The notes under the pieces were generated by a model. The model saw only the letters and a program-made list of their open reading frames with translations. It had not been told where the DNA came from and searched no databases. Below, piece after piece: positions 22,997 through 33,779 of a stretch of 64,000 nt of DNA (its first letter is position 1; every line of letters begins with the position of its first letter). Origin of the DNA: Portunus trituberculatus (Eukaryota; Arthropoda; Malacostraca; Decapoda; Portunidae). The position numbers were made by a program, and so were the translations under genes. Location of the stretch: positions 26,544,248 through 26,608,247 of the forward strand of contig NC_059304.1 of the NCBI RefSeq assembly GCF_017591435.1, in the 5' to 3' direction.

Positions 22997-23416
22997 TAGA
23001 AGCTTGAAGATGACTATTTAGGTGCAGTGGACGGGCGAGCCTTTTGAATGGGCTGCCCGTGACTCACCTGACTAGAAATAATCAACCGACGAGAAGACAC
23101 CGGGAGTTGAGATGTACCGGGTCGTTGGACCGCAGCCTTTCGGCCTACCGGTGAGTGATGCGAACCATCATCACTCCTACCGGTCCTCGGAGGACGAGGA
23201 TCAGGCAGGACTGCACTTTCCGATACAGTGGGTCCACGAGGGACGGCTGTGACAATATCATCGGACGTCTCCATGCAAAGACCGTCCTCATCACAAGAAG
23301 CCCGATCTGAGACAGAGGGTGTCAGAGGAGGCTGAACAGAAACTACTGGAGCTTCCCTAGTAGAGCGGTCCCTGGAAGACTCGCGATTATGTGCACTGGG
23401 AGAAACCTTAGACTGT

Positions 23417-24919
23417 TTATTTGGGCTGAGCTAAATCTAACGACTCCGTATAGCCGCGGTGCCGTTTGGTCATGCTCTTCAAAAGCTTAGGCGATGCAGG
23501 AGGCAAATGGACATCCACTACATGGGTTAGTTTGGTCAAGTCCGTATTATTCTCGTCGCTTCTTGCAGATGACTCAACTGAGTCTTCGGACAAAAGGGCA
23601 AACCTATTGGCCAAGTGAACAGGACCACCCGCCCCAACAGAGCGAGAGGTAGCAGAAGGGGTTGTCTTTGGACCGGCAGACTCAACTGAAGTGCGTGCGG
23701 CCAATGAAGCATAAGATGTCGCACCAGTACCGGCCTTCTGGCGGTACAGGAGTTCACGGCGGGCGCTACCGAGACTGATGAACTGAGTGTTAGCAAGCTG
23801 TAGAATGTCCTGCTCCAGGCGATACCTAGGGCATTGCCTGGAACGTACCTGGTGAGCATCACGGCAATGGAAACAATAAGCTGCAGCATTGCAATGCTCC
23901 TCAGTATGTGAGTCTAGTGCAGAGCAATTACCACATCGAGAAGCTTCCTTACACGTACTTTTGCCGTGACCGTACCCATAGCATGAGAAGCACTGAAGAG
24001 GACGAGAAACAAAATGCCTCACCCTAAGATTAATAGGTCCGACATTAACACGGTCAGGGAGGGTGGACCCAAAAAAGGTGAGAAGGACCATGTTGGAGGA
24101 GTTCCTCATCTTAGTGACCTTCTGGACTGAGTTAGGACACATAGCCAGTATTTCCTCCTCGGGAAATTCATAGAGATCCTGACTGTACACACAACCTTTA
24201 CTGTAATTAAAGGTGGGATGTGCCTTAATAGTCTCAAACATGCTATCATTAGGGCAGGGGAGATGTTGCAACATCCTTGCTTGCGTAATATCTTTAGCCC
24301 ACAAGAGCACCCCCTTTCCATATTTCTTGAGGTTTCCCTCAGGAATCGTGCCGATCTCTTTTGACAGGTACCGGGAGGCATGTATGAAATTCCCGCGCCC
24401 ATTTTTGTAGTACGCCACAAACCAACGTGGAGGCGGGATCTGGCGGACTTCAGGAACTGAATTCTCGGAATGGTGGTCAAAAAGATTTGGGATGTAGTCC
24501 GTGTCACTGTCCGAAATATTGCGAGAGTGAAGAAGTTCTGTCTTAAAGCCAGAGCCAGCAAGGGGCAGGGATGCTACATGTTCTACAGCCAAACGAGCTT
24601 CATCGCATGACAGAAACGTTACATAGCAGCGGTTAGACGGAAAATCCTTATCGTAAACAAGTCGAATGCGAAGAACCGTGCCATACACCTTGAGAAGGGA
24701 GTGCAAGGCGTGATAAGAAAATGATGGGTTAACATTTACCATCACAAGGGAGTCATATGCAGCAGAAATACGTCCCTCAGAAGAACTCCCAGAACAGGAG
24801 ACTGCTGTGGGAGGCTCTTGTGGAGGGGAATCCTCCTTCCCACTCAGACCTGAAGATGACGTCTCGCGGGCCAGGTCAGCCACCTCACGAGAACCTGACT
24901 GTTTTTTGTGTTTCACCAT
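23417..24919 (-). CDS. I-group LINE copy A ORF1 (gag-like, 500 aa)
   Basis: ATG at 24919 (MVKHKKQSGSREVADLARET) chosen because the same start is conserved in copies B, C and E; in-frame codons upstream to 24937 are leader. Residues about 60-150 form an RRM-like unit (SLVMVNVNPSFSYHALHSLL, VYGTVLRIRLVYDKDFPSNR, CYVTFLSCDEARLAVEH). A middle domain (YFVAY-type KNGRGNFIHASRYLSKEI, KYGKGVLLWAKDITQARML) leads to three CCHC knuckles (CFSCYGYGHGKSTC; CGNCSALDSHTEEHC; CFHCRDAHQVRSRQC). It would package element RNA. It stops at ESLDLAQPK* because of a local insertion; the remaining roughly 130 codons of the family protein follow out of frame to 23014. Confidence 0.85.
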   Translation of the reverse strand: MVKHKKQSGSREVADLARETSSSGLSGKEDSPPQEPPTAVSCSGSSSEGRISAAYDSLVMVNVNPSFSYHALHSLLKVYGTVLRIRLVYDKDFPSNRCYVTFLSCDEARLAVEHVASLPLAGSGFKTELLHSRNISDSDTDYIPNLFDHHSENSVPEVRQIPPPRWFVAYYKNGRGNFIHASRYLSKEIGTIPEGNLKKYGKGVLLWAKDITQARMLQHLPCPNDSMFETIKAHPTFNYSKGCVYSQDLYEFPEEEILAMCPNSVQKVTKMRNSSNMVLLTFFGSTLPDRVNVGPINLRVRHFVSRPLQCFSCYGYGHGKSTCKEASRCGNCSALDSHTEEHCNAAAYCFHCRDAHQVRSRQCPRYRLEQDILQLANTQFISLGSARRELLYRQKAGTGATSYASLAARTSVESAGPKTTPSATSRSVGAGGPVHLANRFALLSEDSVESSARSDENNTDLTKLTHVVDVHLPPASPKLLKSMTKRHRGYTESLDLAQPK

Positions 24920-27092
24920 ATGTATAAAGTTACACAAAAATTGGCTCCAGGGGCAAGGAAACCACCTACTGGGACTACAATGGGAGGGAGCGCTGGCTGC
25001 CGTGGACGGGGTACCTCGTCCCCATGCGGACCAGTCGTTTTAAAAAAAGGTCCCACATGATACGAAAGTTTGTCCACGACAGAGCTGAGACCCCCTCCCA
25101 AAGCATCCCAGCCTGGACACCCAACCATCCAGCACAGGACGGCCCCTATTGGGCGATCCCTCCAGCGGGTGGCTCCGCTGGTCCACTGGCAGCCTACGTA
25201 GGAACCATTTAGTCTGGCCCCTCACTGGCGACCTTACTAGCATGGGTAGCCCTCTCCCCCTCGAAAGGGCAGAGCAGGGGTCTAAGCCCCTCTAGCCTAG
25301 CTCGCCAGGTCACAGGGCACGCAAGCCCCCACCACGACAAGGCGGTTCCCATCTGGGGAGAAGTAGCACACCTCCGGTCTGCCTGACTGCCTCGCTCTGG
25401 AGCTCGTTGACTTTGAGCAAGCCGAGACTCCTCATCACCCCTCGTCTGTATTTCCAGACTGCGGCACCATCAGTATCATTACTCCACTTCTGTGACGATC
25501 AGTGAGGAATATGTTGTGTGGGTCCTGTTGGTCTGCTCTTCCACCTGTCCAATTTGCACTGGTCATTACCCCTCCTACCCTCGGACTCCACCTTCGTTAC
25601 TGACTCCGAGAGCTTAGCACCACTAGTCTTGTATCTGTGATGATTATATGGAGTTGTTTTTTCTACTGTTCTCTTGATTGCCACCCACAGAGTTAGTGTG
25701 ATCCTGGACCTCGGTGCTGGAGAGGCAAAAAGACGCTCCGGTCCCCAGTCCCTCACACGTGGTGACCTCAATAGGCTCTATGCTTCGGTCTCTAAATGTT
25801 GGTGTAATTAAGCGGTTGTTTAAGTCGCCTCTGCGCGCCTCTTGCTGCCTGTGGCCCGGGAGTAAGTGATAGTTGTTCCACACCAGGGGTTTTGAACTCA
25901 GGTGATGCTATCATACCAATAATGGTTCCTGTGTTCTGTTGTTGGAGCTTTTAAGTTCATGTTGTCAGGTGCAGATTATTTCCTCCGGCATTTTCATTGT
26001 GAACTGTCCCACACGGTGGTTGTACAGTGTATGGTGTGTTCTTTGTTGCTTAATTATTTTTTTTTTTAACATGTCAACTTGCTTCAGCCCATTCAAACTG
26101 GTAAAGATCTTGGCCTACAGGATGAGGATTTGCGGAAGTTCGTCTCACCGGAACAAGTTCGACTCAAAGAGATGAGAGACAAGCTGTGTGGGAAGAACAG
26201 AAAAGGGAAGAATGCAGACGTAAAAAAACGCGAAAAGGATGAAGGAGCTCACACATTTGCTCTGGAATTACTTCAGCTTAAGGCGTAAGTGGAACAGGCT
26301 CGTTCCAGTGGCGCTGGAAACTGTCACCATATTCAATTTTTGTGTGGCCCGAGCCCAATTACCCACATATCAAGAAGAAGACATCACCATCTTCCTCACC
26401 AGATGTGAACGAGTGGCTCAGTTATTGCAGGTAGATGAAAGTACCTATTCTTTGCGTCTTGATAGCAAAATGACGGGGAAAGCAGAACTCTACACGACCT
26501 TTTCGCCAGAGGTCACCAAATACTACAAACTTTTAGGGAAGCCCTCCTGCGAGGATTCAAGGAGACCGCAGACACTTACAGGACTGACCTCCGCATGACC
26601 AAGATCCATGATGGAGAAAACTACCAGGATTTAACCCAGCTGCTCCAATTTTGGTTGGACGCTTCATTGGCAACGGATGATTTTCAGGACTTTAAAGAGT
26701 TTATGGTGCTAGACCAGTTTCTTGCCTCATTAGTTCCCAAGCTGCGTCTGTTTGTAAAGGAAAAGTGACCTCAATCCTTAGCTGAGGCTGCCCAGCTAGC
26801 TGATGACTGGTCCTCTTCCCCACAGTTCCTACTCTAACAACCGGTTCCTGAATGTATTGGTACGGCAACAAACCAAAACGCTTACCATATTGTTTGGCTC
26901 GCGCACCAACTATTTATGACAGTTCCACAATTCACTTTTTTGTGTTTGGAGCGCTCGCCAACCAAGTTGTCTGGCCTACCAAAAGGATATAAAGCGTCGG
27001 AATGGTTGGTAGCCCCGCATAGCTGTGGTTGGTAAACGTGTGAGTGAAAACCTGGTGAAAACGTAAACAATTTCCTTCGATCAGCTGGTAAC

Positions 27093-27292
27093 ATGTCTCA
27101 AGGAAGAGAAAAGTTGACGTCGCTAACCAGCGACCAGAAAAGCACGTTGGTTGATCTTATCAACCAATTCAACGTCGTGCTTGATAAAAGTGGTAATTAC
27201 TCCATGATAGTTAAGAAACAGGAAGCTTGGGAGATCAGTTTTTTTTTTTTTCCAGACTCATCACTGACTATGATCACATTTTCAAAAAGTAG

Positions 27293-27296
<4 letters not shown>
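27093..27296 (+). pseudogene. Myb/SANT-like accessory protein, N-terminal fragment
   Basis: ATG at 27093: MSQGREKLTSLTSDQKSTLV, DLINQFNVVLDK, MIVKKQEAWEI. The pattern LTxxQKxxLVxLIxxxxxVL...KKxEAW is the start of the Myb/SANT-like domain used by Harbinger accessory proteins and related host factors to bind transposon ends. It is cut by a poly-T run (27239-27250) and a following (CA)n array, so only the first helices remain. Confidence 0.65.

Positions 27297-27350
<54 letters not shown>
27297..27350. repeat. (CA)n microsatellite
   Basis: Dinucleotide array inside the Harbinger element between the two genes. Confidence 0.95.
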
Positions 27351-27351
<1 letters not shown>

Positions 27352-27603
27352 GGTATAATAATTAGCATTAAAAGTAGATAGTTAAATTTATTCATTCTTA
27401 CATACTATTTGTACTTTGCAATACCTACATTATACACCATAAGATCGTATATATACTTTTCCTTTCTTTACCTTTTGGAACCTTATATATATTCTTATTT
27501 AAACTTAAAGTGTTAATCCTATAAAGCAAGAACTAGAAAAGAAAAAGTATTACTACACTGGAGCCCAATCAGGTACACAGGGAAAAGTTCTTGAAACTGG
27601 CCC

Positions 27604-28972
27604 TCAGAACCATCTTTGAATTAATGATTCCCTAACTTGTGTGGCATCCAGTTCATGTTCATCTTCATCCTCCAATAAATCAACTACTTCCTGTGCCTCA
27701 ACCTCAACATCTAACATGTCCACTCTTCTTGAAATAGCAATGTTATGCAAAACATCACATGCCATCACAATTCTTTTTGTATTGGGAAGTTTGGTTCGCA
27801 GGGGTATGCTTAAGCATGCAAATCTTCTTTTCAGCACACCGAATGCCCTCTCAATACAGTTCCGTGTTTGTATATGAGCTACATTATACCTCCTATGCTT
27901 TTCAGTTCTTGGAGCTAGGAGTGGAGTCAGTAAATATTCCCGACTTGGATACCCACTATCCCCTAACAAATATAAACCGCTGTAATCTCCTTGCTCTAGA
28001 AGATGACAGATACGACAATTAGAAAATATTCTTGAGTCATGTACGCTGCCTGGACAACTTGCGACAACATGCATAAATTTGAGTTCTGAATCACAAATAC
28101 CTTGGACATTTAACGAGTAAAACCCCTCTCGACATCTATACATCTCAACGTTGTTCCCACCTGGCATATGTGTACAATCTATACACCCGAATACAACTGG
28201 CATACCAGCAATATCATAGAACTTTGAGGCCATCTGACGTGCTTCTTCTGGCTGTGGGAATTTGATGTAGTCTGTGCCAGGAAAACAATAAGTTGAACCA
28301 CCTCTCCAACAGCACTGCATGCTAATGATTTTGCAATATCCATTATGTCAGCTACCGTAAGAAGGAAACTTCCCGTGGCTAGGTACCGCAAGGTAACTAG
28401 CATCTTCAAATGCAGAGGAATGCCATATCCTGTGGAAAGACATGCAAACATATAGCAAAGGACTTTAGAAGGAGTTATATACTCCCTCTCCCTCTGCGTT
28501 GTGCCTAGTCTATTTATGAGGAAAATAAAGAGGAGGAGATCCCCAGGACCCTTCGCTCCGTAAGTAAGAAAGACTAGAAAAAGTGTGGAAGAACCTTAAA
28601 TTTCCCAATTCACTCCACATGAAAAGGATGACAGAGTTGTGGAAAGAAATACAGAAGATGGTTTCCCAGGTCTTGAATCAATAAGTATTGTAAAATATTC
28701 TATAGCAATATCACCATCCACATATATACTTAAATAAATAGCTACTGTTCCATACCTGTGCCAAGCCTGTCCACATGTGTACGTGGCCTAACTTCTTCAA
28801 TGAGGTTTCATACAGCATCCTTTGGCAGACGAAAACGCTCAAGGAATTCTTCACCAGAAAGATAATGAAATGGGTCACTGCGATCTTTAGGTACAATGCG
28901 TGGAATCCTCACTCGTCGCAATTCTTCCATTTCATACATTTCTTCATCTATGATTTCTTCTAATGCAGCCAT
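27604..28972 (-). pseudogene. HARBI1-like PIF/Harbinger transposase, two exons
   Basis: Exon 1, 28972-28756: MAALEEIIDEEMYEMEELRR...FLERFRLPKDAV, an in-frame TGA, then NLIEEVRPRTHVDRLGTG, ending in donor CACAG|GTATG. Exon 2, 28429-27604, follows acceptor TTCCACAG and splices in frame (GTG|YGIPLHLKMLVTLRYLATGS). A 1-base shift near 28290 precedes FPQPEEARQMASKFYDIAGM. DDE_Tnp_4 catalytic residues are intact: Asp in GCIDCTHMPGG, Asp in LLGDSGYPSREYLL, Glu in NCIERAFGVLKRRF. The C-terminus is acidic and ends IQRWF. The enzyme would excise and insert the element by cut-and-paste. One nonsense codon and one frameshift make this copy inactive unless they are assembly errors. Confidence 0.88.
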
Positions 28973-30375
28973 GGTACCTGAAAAGTGTAGTTTTAATGGT
29001 CTTTAGCTGCATTTTGAATGGTTGTAGGGCATAGGTATGTTAAATTTGGGTGGGGATAGGTGAGGTTAGGTTAAAATATGTTTGGTTTGTTTTAATTTCT
29101 GTCAATCTAACATTTCCGCTTTTCATATTGACATTTTCCACCGCAAATTGATGCTTCAGAAGTTATGACAATAAATAGGTTGGTTAAGTTACCTTGGGTT
29201 ATGAGCTATTGTACATTAGGTTCGTTATATCTCGGCCATCAATAATGTCTTCTGATATGTAGTCCACAGAATACTGCAAGCTCATCAAGGTACCGTTCCT
29301 ATATTGTTTCATCGGTCACCTCTTAATAGCCTTTTTAAAACTACAAATATACTCAATATACAGCCTCATGATCATTTTCATTTATTCGTCTACGTACATG
29401 ATATCTCTTCAGTCTACTAATATTATAGTACTTACCTTTCTTAATAGTAGAAGCAGAAAGTAAGAATTCATGTAATGAAATATAGATAACAAGATTAATC
29501 ATATACTTACCAAATTTAGTCAGTGAAGTAGAGATGTGACGAGTCGATTAGGCTGTTGTTGATGTTTGGCGTGAACTCACAAGGCGACTACAGTAGACTT
29601 CAAAAATTAAAATGTATGCTCAATATAGCATAAGAAAAGCTTTGTTGTACCATCAAAAAAATTTGACAAGGTAAATAGACTGAAATAAATTTGATTACAG
29701 TTAGCTTCTTTTTACATTTGGAAATTTAAAATACTCGTACAAGGCGGTAACTTTGGTCGCCCGGACACTTGACCAATGTTTTGCAAAACCCCTCGACCAA
29801 AGTTCCAATCTTTGGTCCACTAGCGGACAAAAAACAGATGGAAAAAGGCATTCTGGAACGGCACAGGACACAAATTGCTTGGTTGGCTGCCTAACGGACC
29901 AAAAAAGAAGTAATTCAGGAACCGGCTGAATGTCACGTTCAACATTTGGGAGTAGGAAAACACCTACACCGACAGCCTCTCTTGCTCGCAACACTTCTGG
30001 GAAGCAGAGCGGAAAGACCAGCTTGTCCATTTGATGGTACAATTCCGGACAAGAGGGACATACCCAGTTTCGCTGTCCGAAAAACCCTTGTGCTTTCAAG
30101 GATGCTGGATTTATCCCTGGGTATAAGGTTTGGTTTTGCCTAAATAAACGATATCAGATCCAATACAGCGTTCCAGGTACCATCAATGGTGCTCGTCCTC
30201 CAGAGGATCTTGTAACCCTGTGTGACTGGACTTCTGATGTATCTATTCAGGAGTCTTTCCAAACTCTAACAGCCGCCATAGTCCAAGCTGTGGAGACAAG
30301 AGCCAGCCGAATGAAGAAGATTCACCCATTAGTCCTACCAGACTTGCAGCCTTTCTGAGTGATACCAGAGGACTT

Positions 30376-31146
30376 CCACCGCCTTCAGGATTCTTGCCCC
30401 TCTCTAACACGAGTGGTGGAGAAAACGGCTTCTGGAGAGAAGGAACACTCACGAAGTGGTTCTACATACCAATTCCTTCATGTAAATGGACTTCTCTACC
30501 GTAAGTGTGTTCCTTCCAAGCGCTCAGATAAGATAGGAAAACTTTCTCTTGTTGTCCTTGCAGACTGTCGCCAAGCTGTCCTTTCCGTCACCCATGAGTC
30601 TCCTTCGGCTGGCCACTTTTCTCACAGGAACAGAAGATAGCTGATCAGTTCTACTGGTCTGGTATGGGAACAGACATCCCATCTTACTGCCGCTCGTGTG
30701 ACAAGTGCCAGCATATGTCCGCTAAAGGTCGAGTTCCTCCAGTTCCTCTTCAATTTCTTCCCATCATATCGGAACCCTTTTCCCGTGTTGCCATAGATCT
30801 TGTCAGACCCTTGTCACCATCCTCTTCAGAAAGTCATCGGTACATACTTACACTGATTGATTTCGCTACAGGGTTCCCTGAAGTCGTTTCTTTCAAGGAC
30901 ATTGACAGCATATATGTAGTAGAAACATTATTGGCGATTTTTCTTGGGTGGGTATTCACAGAGAAATCTTATTGGAAAGAGGCATCCAGTTTACATCACA
31001 GTTAATGGCTGAACTTCATCGCTTCCTGGGAGTTAAACCCATCTTCACAACACCTTTTCATCCCAGTGGAAATGGCAGAATTGAAAGATTCCATGGGTCC
31101 CTCAAGGCAGCCCTATTTAAGCTGTGTGCTGATGAGCCAAGAGCAT
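30376..31146 (+). pseudogene. Gypsy integrase
   Basis: Two overlapping frames supply an HHCC zinc domain (HVNGLLYRKCVPSKRS, VTHESPSAGHF, YCRSCDKCQHMSAKGRVPPV) and the catalytic core (PFSRVAIDLVRPLSPSSSES, LIDFATGFPEVVSFKDI, REILLERGIQFTSQLMAEL, PFHPSGNGRIERFHGSLKAA). The first Asp and the final Glu are present, but the central D in the usual DRGTQF is Glu (ERGIQF). A shift lies near 30610 and another near 30945. The chromo/C-terminal part survives only in fragments (YKVDHLLDLPKGPTL, VNFTELMNEVPPLEIYHPL) to 31310. Confidence 0.82.
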
Positions 31147-31486
31147 GAAAGTCTTGGATAAAAGATATAAAGTCGATCACCTTCTCGATCTCCCCAAAGG
31201 ACCTACGCTCTAACACGTCAACCTACTCAAGAAGCACCACCAAAGGACACACGTCAACTTTACTGAATTAATGAATGAAGTTCCTCCCTTGGAAATATAC
31301 CACCCGCTTATGCCAAGACTTCTGTCGTCACCATAAACAATGAAGAGCATCGAGCCTGTCCTAATCTATCTCTAGCCTTACTTCAAGGAGGTCAACCAAC
31401 TCGATTAACAGGGGATAATTGGTTTGTCTTCATCTCCATATTGCTCTCCTGTTGTAATGGTACGGTAAAAAGATGGATCTTACAAG

Positions 31487-31792
31487 ATGACCATTGACTA
31501 CCACCAGCTCAACTCGATTACTGTTTTCCAAGCTGAACCAGCTTGTGCTGTGGAAGATCTACACAAATTTGCGGGAGCCAGGTATTTTTCGGAACTGGAT
31601 TTATGTAAGGCGTATTACCAAATACCACAAACTGAAAGGGCTAAAGCACTAAATGCTTTTTCAACTCACAGAGGATTGATGGAACTCAACAGACTCCCGT
31701 TCGGATTTGTGACGGCCTGTACCTCTTACATTCGTGTGATGAGGATTGTCCTTTCAGGACTGCTGAACGTTGTTTTATCCTACATACTTTGA
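31487..31792 (+). pseudogene. Gypsy reverse transcriptase, N-terminal part
   Basis: MTIDYHQLNSITVFQAEPAC, LHKFAGARYFSELDLCKAYY, HRGLMELNRLPFGFVTACTS: RT motifs 1-3 including the first catalytic Asp (SELDL). It stops at LSYIL* before the YxDD motif. Just upstream, broken frames still show SPYCSPVVMVR*KDGSYK, so RT follows the integrase C-terminus directly, which is the GMR1-like gene order. Confidence 0.82.
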
Positions 31793-32075
31793 TATCTTCC
31801 TTAACTCCACAGTGTGAAGAGAAGGTAATGTAAACTGGTTGTTTGTTTGTGAGTGTATCAGTGTCTTAATTGTTATTAGGGTTCATATGTATCTATTGTG
31901 TTCGAAACAATCGCAGCTGTCGTGGGGCGTCACCCTTTGACGACTAGCAGACTCATCTGGGGCTTGAGTGAGCCAGCACCTCTACAGCTCTTCACTCGCC
32001 CGATCCGTTGCTTGTCTCGCCTTGAATCTGGTCAGAGCTGAGGACCTGAACGAACTTCAGAAGACCAGGAATACT

Positions 32076-33390
32076 GCTGTGCACCATTGCCACCGGACGG
32101 TTGTGCGCCATCGCCACCAGACTGCTGTGCACCATTGCCACCGGACGGTTGTGCGCCATCACCACCAGACTGCTGTGCCCCATCATCACCAGACTTGTGT
32201 GCCCCATCGCCACCAGACTGCTGTGCCCTATCGTCACAAGTCTGCTGTGCGCTATCGCCACCAGTCTGCTGTGCGCCATCGGCACCAGCCTTTTTTTTTT
32301 TTTTTTTTTTTATGGGAAGGCCTATAGCGCCTGTAGGCACACTTGAAGAGTGTATGGGAAGCGCTGTTCAGCTTCCGCCCATTAGTGGCGCAAACAATTT
32401 TATTTATAGTGGTACCCATATTAGGGCCCATATCACCCCTGAAGCTCATCTTGGGTGTAACCACCTAGAACCTGGGCGTCATGGTGACAAATGGCAAAGT
32501 GTTTTAAGGCTGTACGTGGTGGGATTCGAACCTACGCGTGGACGTCTGCCCGATCTCACGCTCACCACCTTATCCACCACGCCACCGCCTCCCTGTGCGC
32601 CATCGCCACTAGCTTGCTGTGTGCCATCGCCACCAGCCTGCTGTGTGCCATCGCCACCAGCCTGCTGTGCGCCATCGCCACCAGCCTGCTGTGCCCCATC
32701 GCCACCAGCCTATCGCCACGAGCCTGCAGTACGCCATCGCCACCAGCCTGCAGTGCGCCATCACTGTCGGACTGCTGTGCGCCATCGCCACCAGCCTGTA
32801 GTGCGCCATCGCCACCAGCCTGCAGTGCGCCATCGCCACCAGCCTGCAGTGCACCATCGCCACCAGCTTGCAGTGCGCCATCGCCACCAGCCTGCAGTGC
32901 GCCATCGCCACCAGCCTGTAGTGCGCCATCGCCACCAGCCTGTAGTGTGCCATCGCCACCAGCTTGTAGTGCGCCATCTTCACCAACCTGTAGTGCGCCA
33001 TCGCCACCAGGCTACAGTGCGCCATCAATGTGGATCTGCTGTGCGCCATCGACACCAGCCTGTAGTGCGCCATCGCCACCAACCTGTAGTGCGCCATCGC
33101 CACCAGCCTGTAGTGCCCCATCGCTACCAGCCTGCAGTGCACCATCGCCACCAGCCTGTAGTGCTCCATCGCCACCAGCCTGTAGTGCGCCATCGCCACC
33201 ATCCTGCAGTGCGCCATCACTCTCGGAATGCTGTGCGCCATCGCCACCAGCCTGCAGTTCGCCATCGCCACCAGCCTGTAGTGTGCCATCGCCACCAGCC
33301 CGCAGTGCGCCATCACTGTCGAACTGCTGTGTGCCATCACTACTGGACTGCTGTGCGCCGTCACCATCGGACTGGTGTGTGTCACTACTT
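32076..33390 (+). repeat. 24-bp minisatellite, roughly 40 copies, split by a SINE
   Basis: Head-to-tail copies of CCTGTAGTGCGCCATCGCCACCAG and close variants, at 32076-32290 and 32594-33390. With a 24-bp period and few stops, the array is open in several frames on both strands, reading as eight-residue repeats (SAPSPPAC, RHRHQPAV; minus strand MAHYRLVA). The long frames here (up to 435 codons on plus, 258 on minus) are therefore products of the period. A minority of units vary more (GCCATCACTGTCGGACTGCT), hinting at a higher-order repeat. Confidence 0.92.
32291..32593 (-). mobile_element. tRNA-derived SINE (family 1), full length, antisense
   Basis: Poly-T at 32291-32311, then the family-1 body and a complete tRNA-like head at the far end (reverse complement GGGAGGCGGTGGCGTGGTGG, B box TAGGTTCGAATCCCACCACG). 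Inserted within the minisatellite; flanks TGTGCGCCATCG... match on both sides, but this is also the satellite unit, so the target duplication is ambiguous. Confidence 0.9.
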
Positions 33391-33779
33391 CTAGACTGCG
33401 TGGTGATTACTCTCTGGTGTTGTGTCCAGCATTGTCAGGGTTATAAAATCACCATCACTGCGTGTTGTGGAGTAAGCGAGCGAGGACTCACCCCGAACAT
33501 CAGTGGAAGCTCGTTGTTCCAGTCTTCACATGTAGCGACCATGAAAAGAGCAGTCCAATTTTCTATCCCTCTGTTTCACTGCGTGTTGGTGAGTTTAATC
33601 ATCGTTTGAGTTACGAGTGTGGTTTCTTCCAACTTGCTTTTTCAGGTTCAGAAGTAAGTGCCGTTGATTGCATATATTGTGTGTGACCTACTTTATAATC
33701 AGGTGCGTCTATTGACTCTGGTTAAGATCTTTGTGATTGTAAGGTGCGGAGTGCTGCTCCTCTGACTAGTGCACTGTTA
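33391..33779. other. No recognised gene
   Basis: About 390 bp between the minisatellite and the CR1-like 3' end. Contains TAAAATCACCATCACTGCGT and a T-rich stretch, but no domain. Confidence 0.45.

Larger units (their letters stand above)
19323..25358 (-). mobile_element. I-group LINE with RNase H, copy A (near full length)
   Basis: About 6.0 kb on the minus strand: 5' end AGATGGGAACCGCC at about 25354, GC-rich leader, ORF1, ORF2 (endonuclease, RT, RNase H, C-terminal CxxC-H-C knuckle) and an AT-rich 3' UTR ending in a GGCGCC-bounded hairpin and ATCC-rich tail. Possible 8-bp duplication AGAAGTAG at 19315-19322 and 25359-25366, weakened by the repetitive target. EN-RT-RNase H order places it in the I/Nimb-like group; classical Jockey and R1 generally lack RNase H. 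ORF1 is largely open, ORF2 has several shifts and a linker deletion. Confidence 0.88.
26838..29928 (-). mobile_element. PIF/Harbinger element, about 3.1 kb, both genes present
   Basis: Ends share CCGGTTCCTGAAT in inverted orientation (26841-26853; 29913-29925), with CA added outward at the left and CA (as TG) at the right. The flanks do not give a clean 3-bp duplication (TAA left, AAT right). It carries a HARBI1-like transposase on minus (27604-28972) and a Myb/SANT-like partner on plus (27093-27296), convergent as is usual in this superfamily. It interrupts the Gypsy gag and is therefore younger. Confidence 0.82.
26079..30357 (+). pseudogene. Gypsy gag (SCAN-like) in two parts
   Basis: Part 1: LQPIQTGKDLGLQDEDLRKF and a charged helix ending ALELLQLKA (26079-26285). 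After shifts come FREALLRGFKETADTYRTDL, YQDLTQLLQFWLDASL, EFMVLDQFLASLVPKLRLFV and LAEAAQLADDW (26530-26815), resembling the SCAN-like capsid region of arthropod Gypsy elements. Part 2, beyond the inserted Harbinger element, resumes SRSTFGSRKTPTPTASLARN, a degraded zinc knuckle (YNSGQEGHTQFRCPKNP) and GYKVWFCLNKRYQIQ to about 30357. The product would form the capsid. Non-functional. Confidence 0.7.
25367..31800 (+). mobile_element. Gypsy-type LTR element with integrase before RT (GMR1-like), degraded
   Basis: Plus-strand remains in the order: non-coding leader (25367-26070), gag (26079-26835 and 29929-30357), integrase (about 30376-31146), then RT (31487-31792), where it is truncated before the YxDD box. 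The integrase-upstream order distinguishes GMR1-like Gypsy elements from ordinary Gypsy. No LTR pair could be matched: the leader shows no direct repeat downstream of 31800. gag is interrupted by a PIF/Harbinger element at 26838-29928. All frames are broken. Confidence 0.75.

Noticed and set aside
25367..26070. 5' LTR and primer-binding site of the Gypsy element (TGGTGACCTCAATAGG near 25760)
   Set aside because: No matching direct repeat downstream of pol, and the site is only a loose match to a tRNA primer site.
32076..33390. A CRISPR-like or structural-protein (mucin/silk-like) gene
   Set aside because: Units are contiguous with no spacers, and coding potential exists equally in several frames of both strands.
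32087..33394. 435-codon plus-strand ORF as a real protein
   Set aside because: It runs through an antisense SINE with poly-T and then the minisatellite; its openness follows from the 24-bp period.
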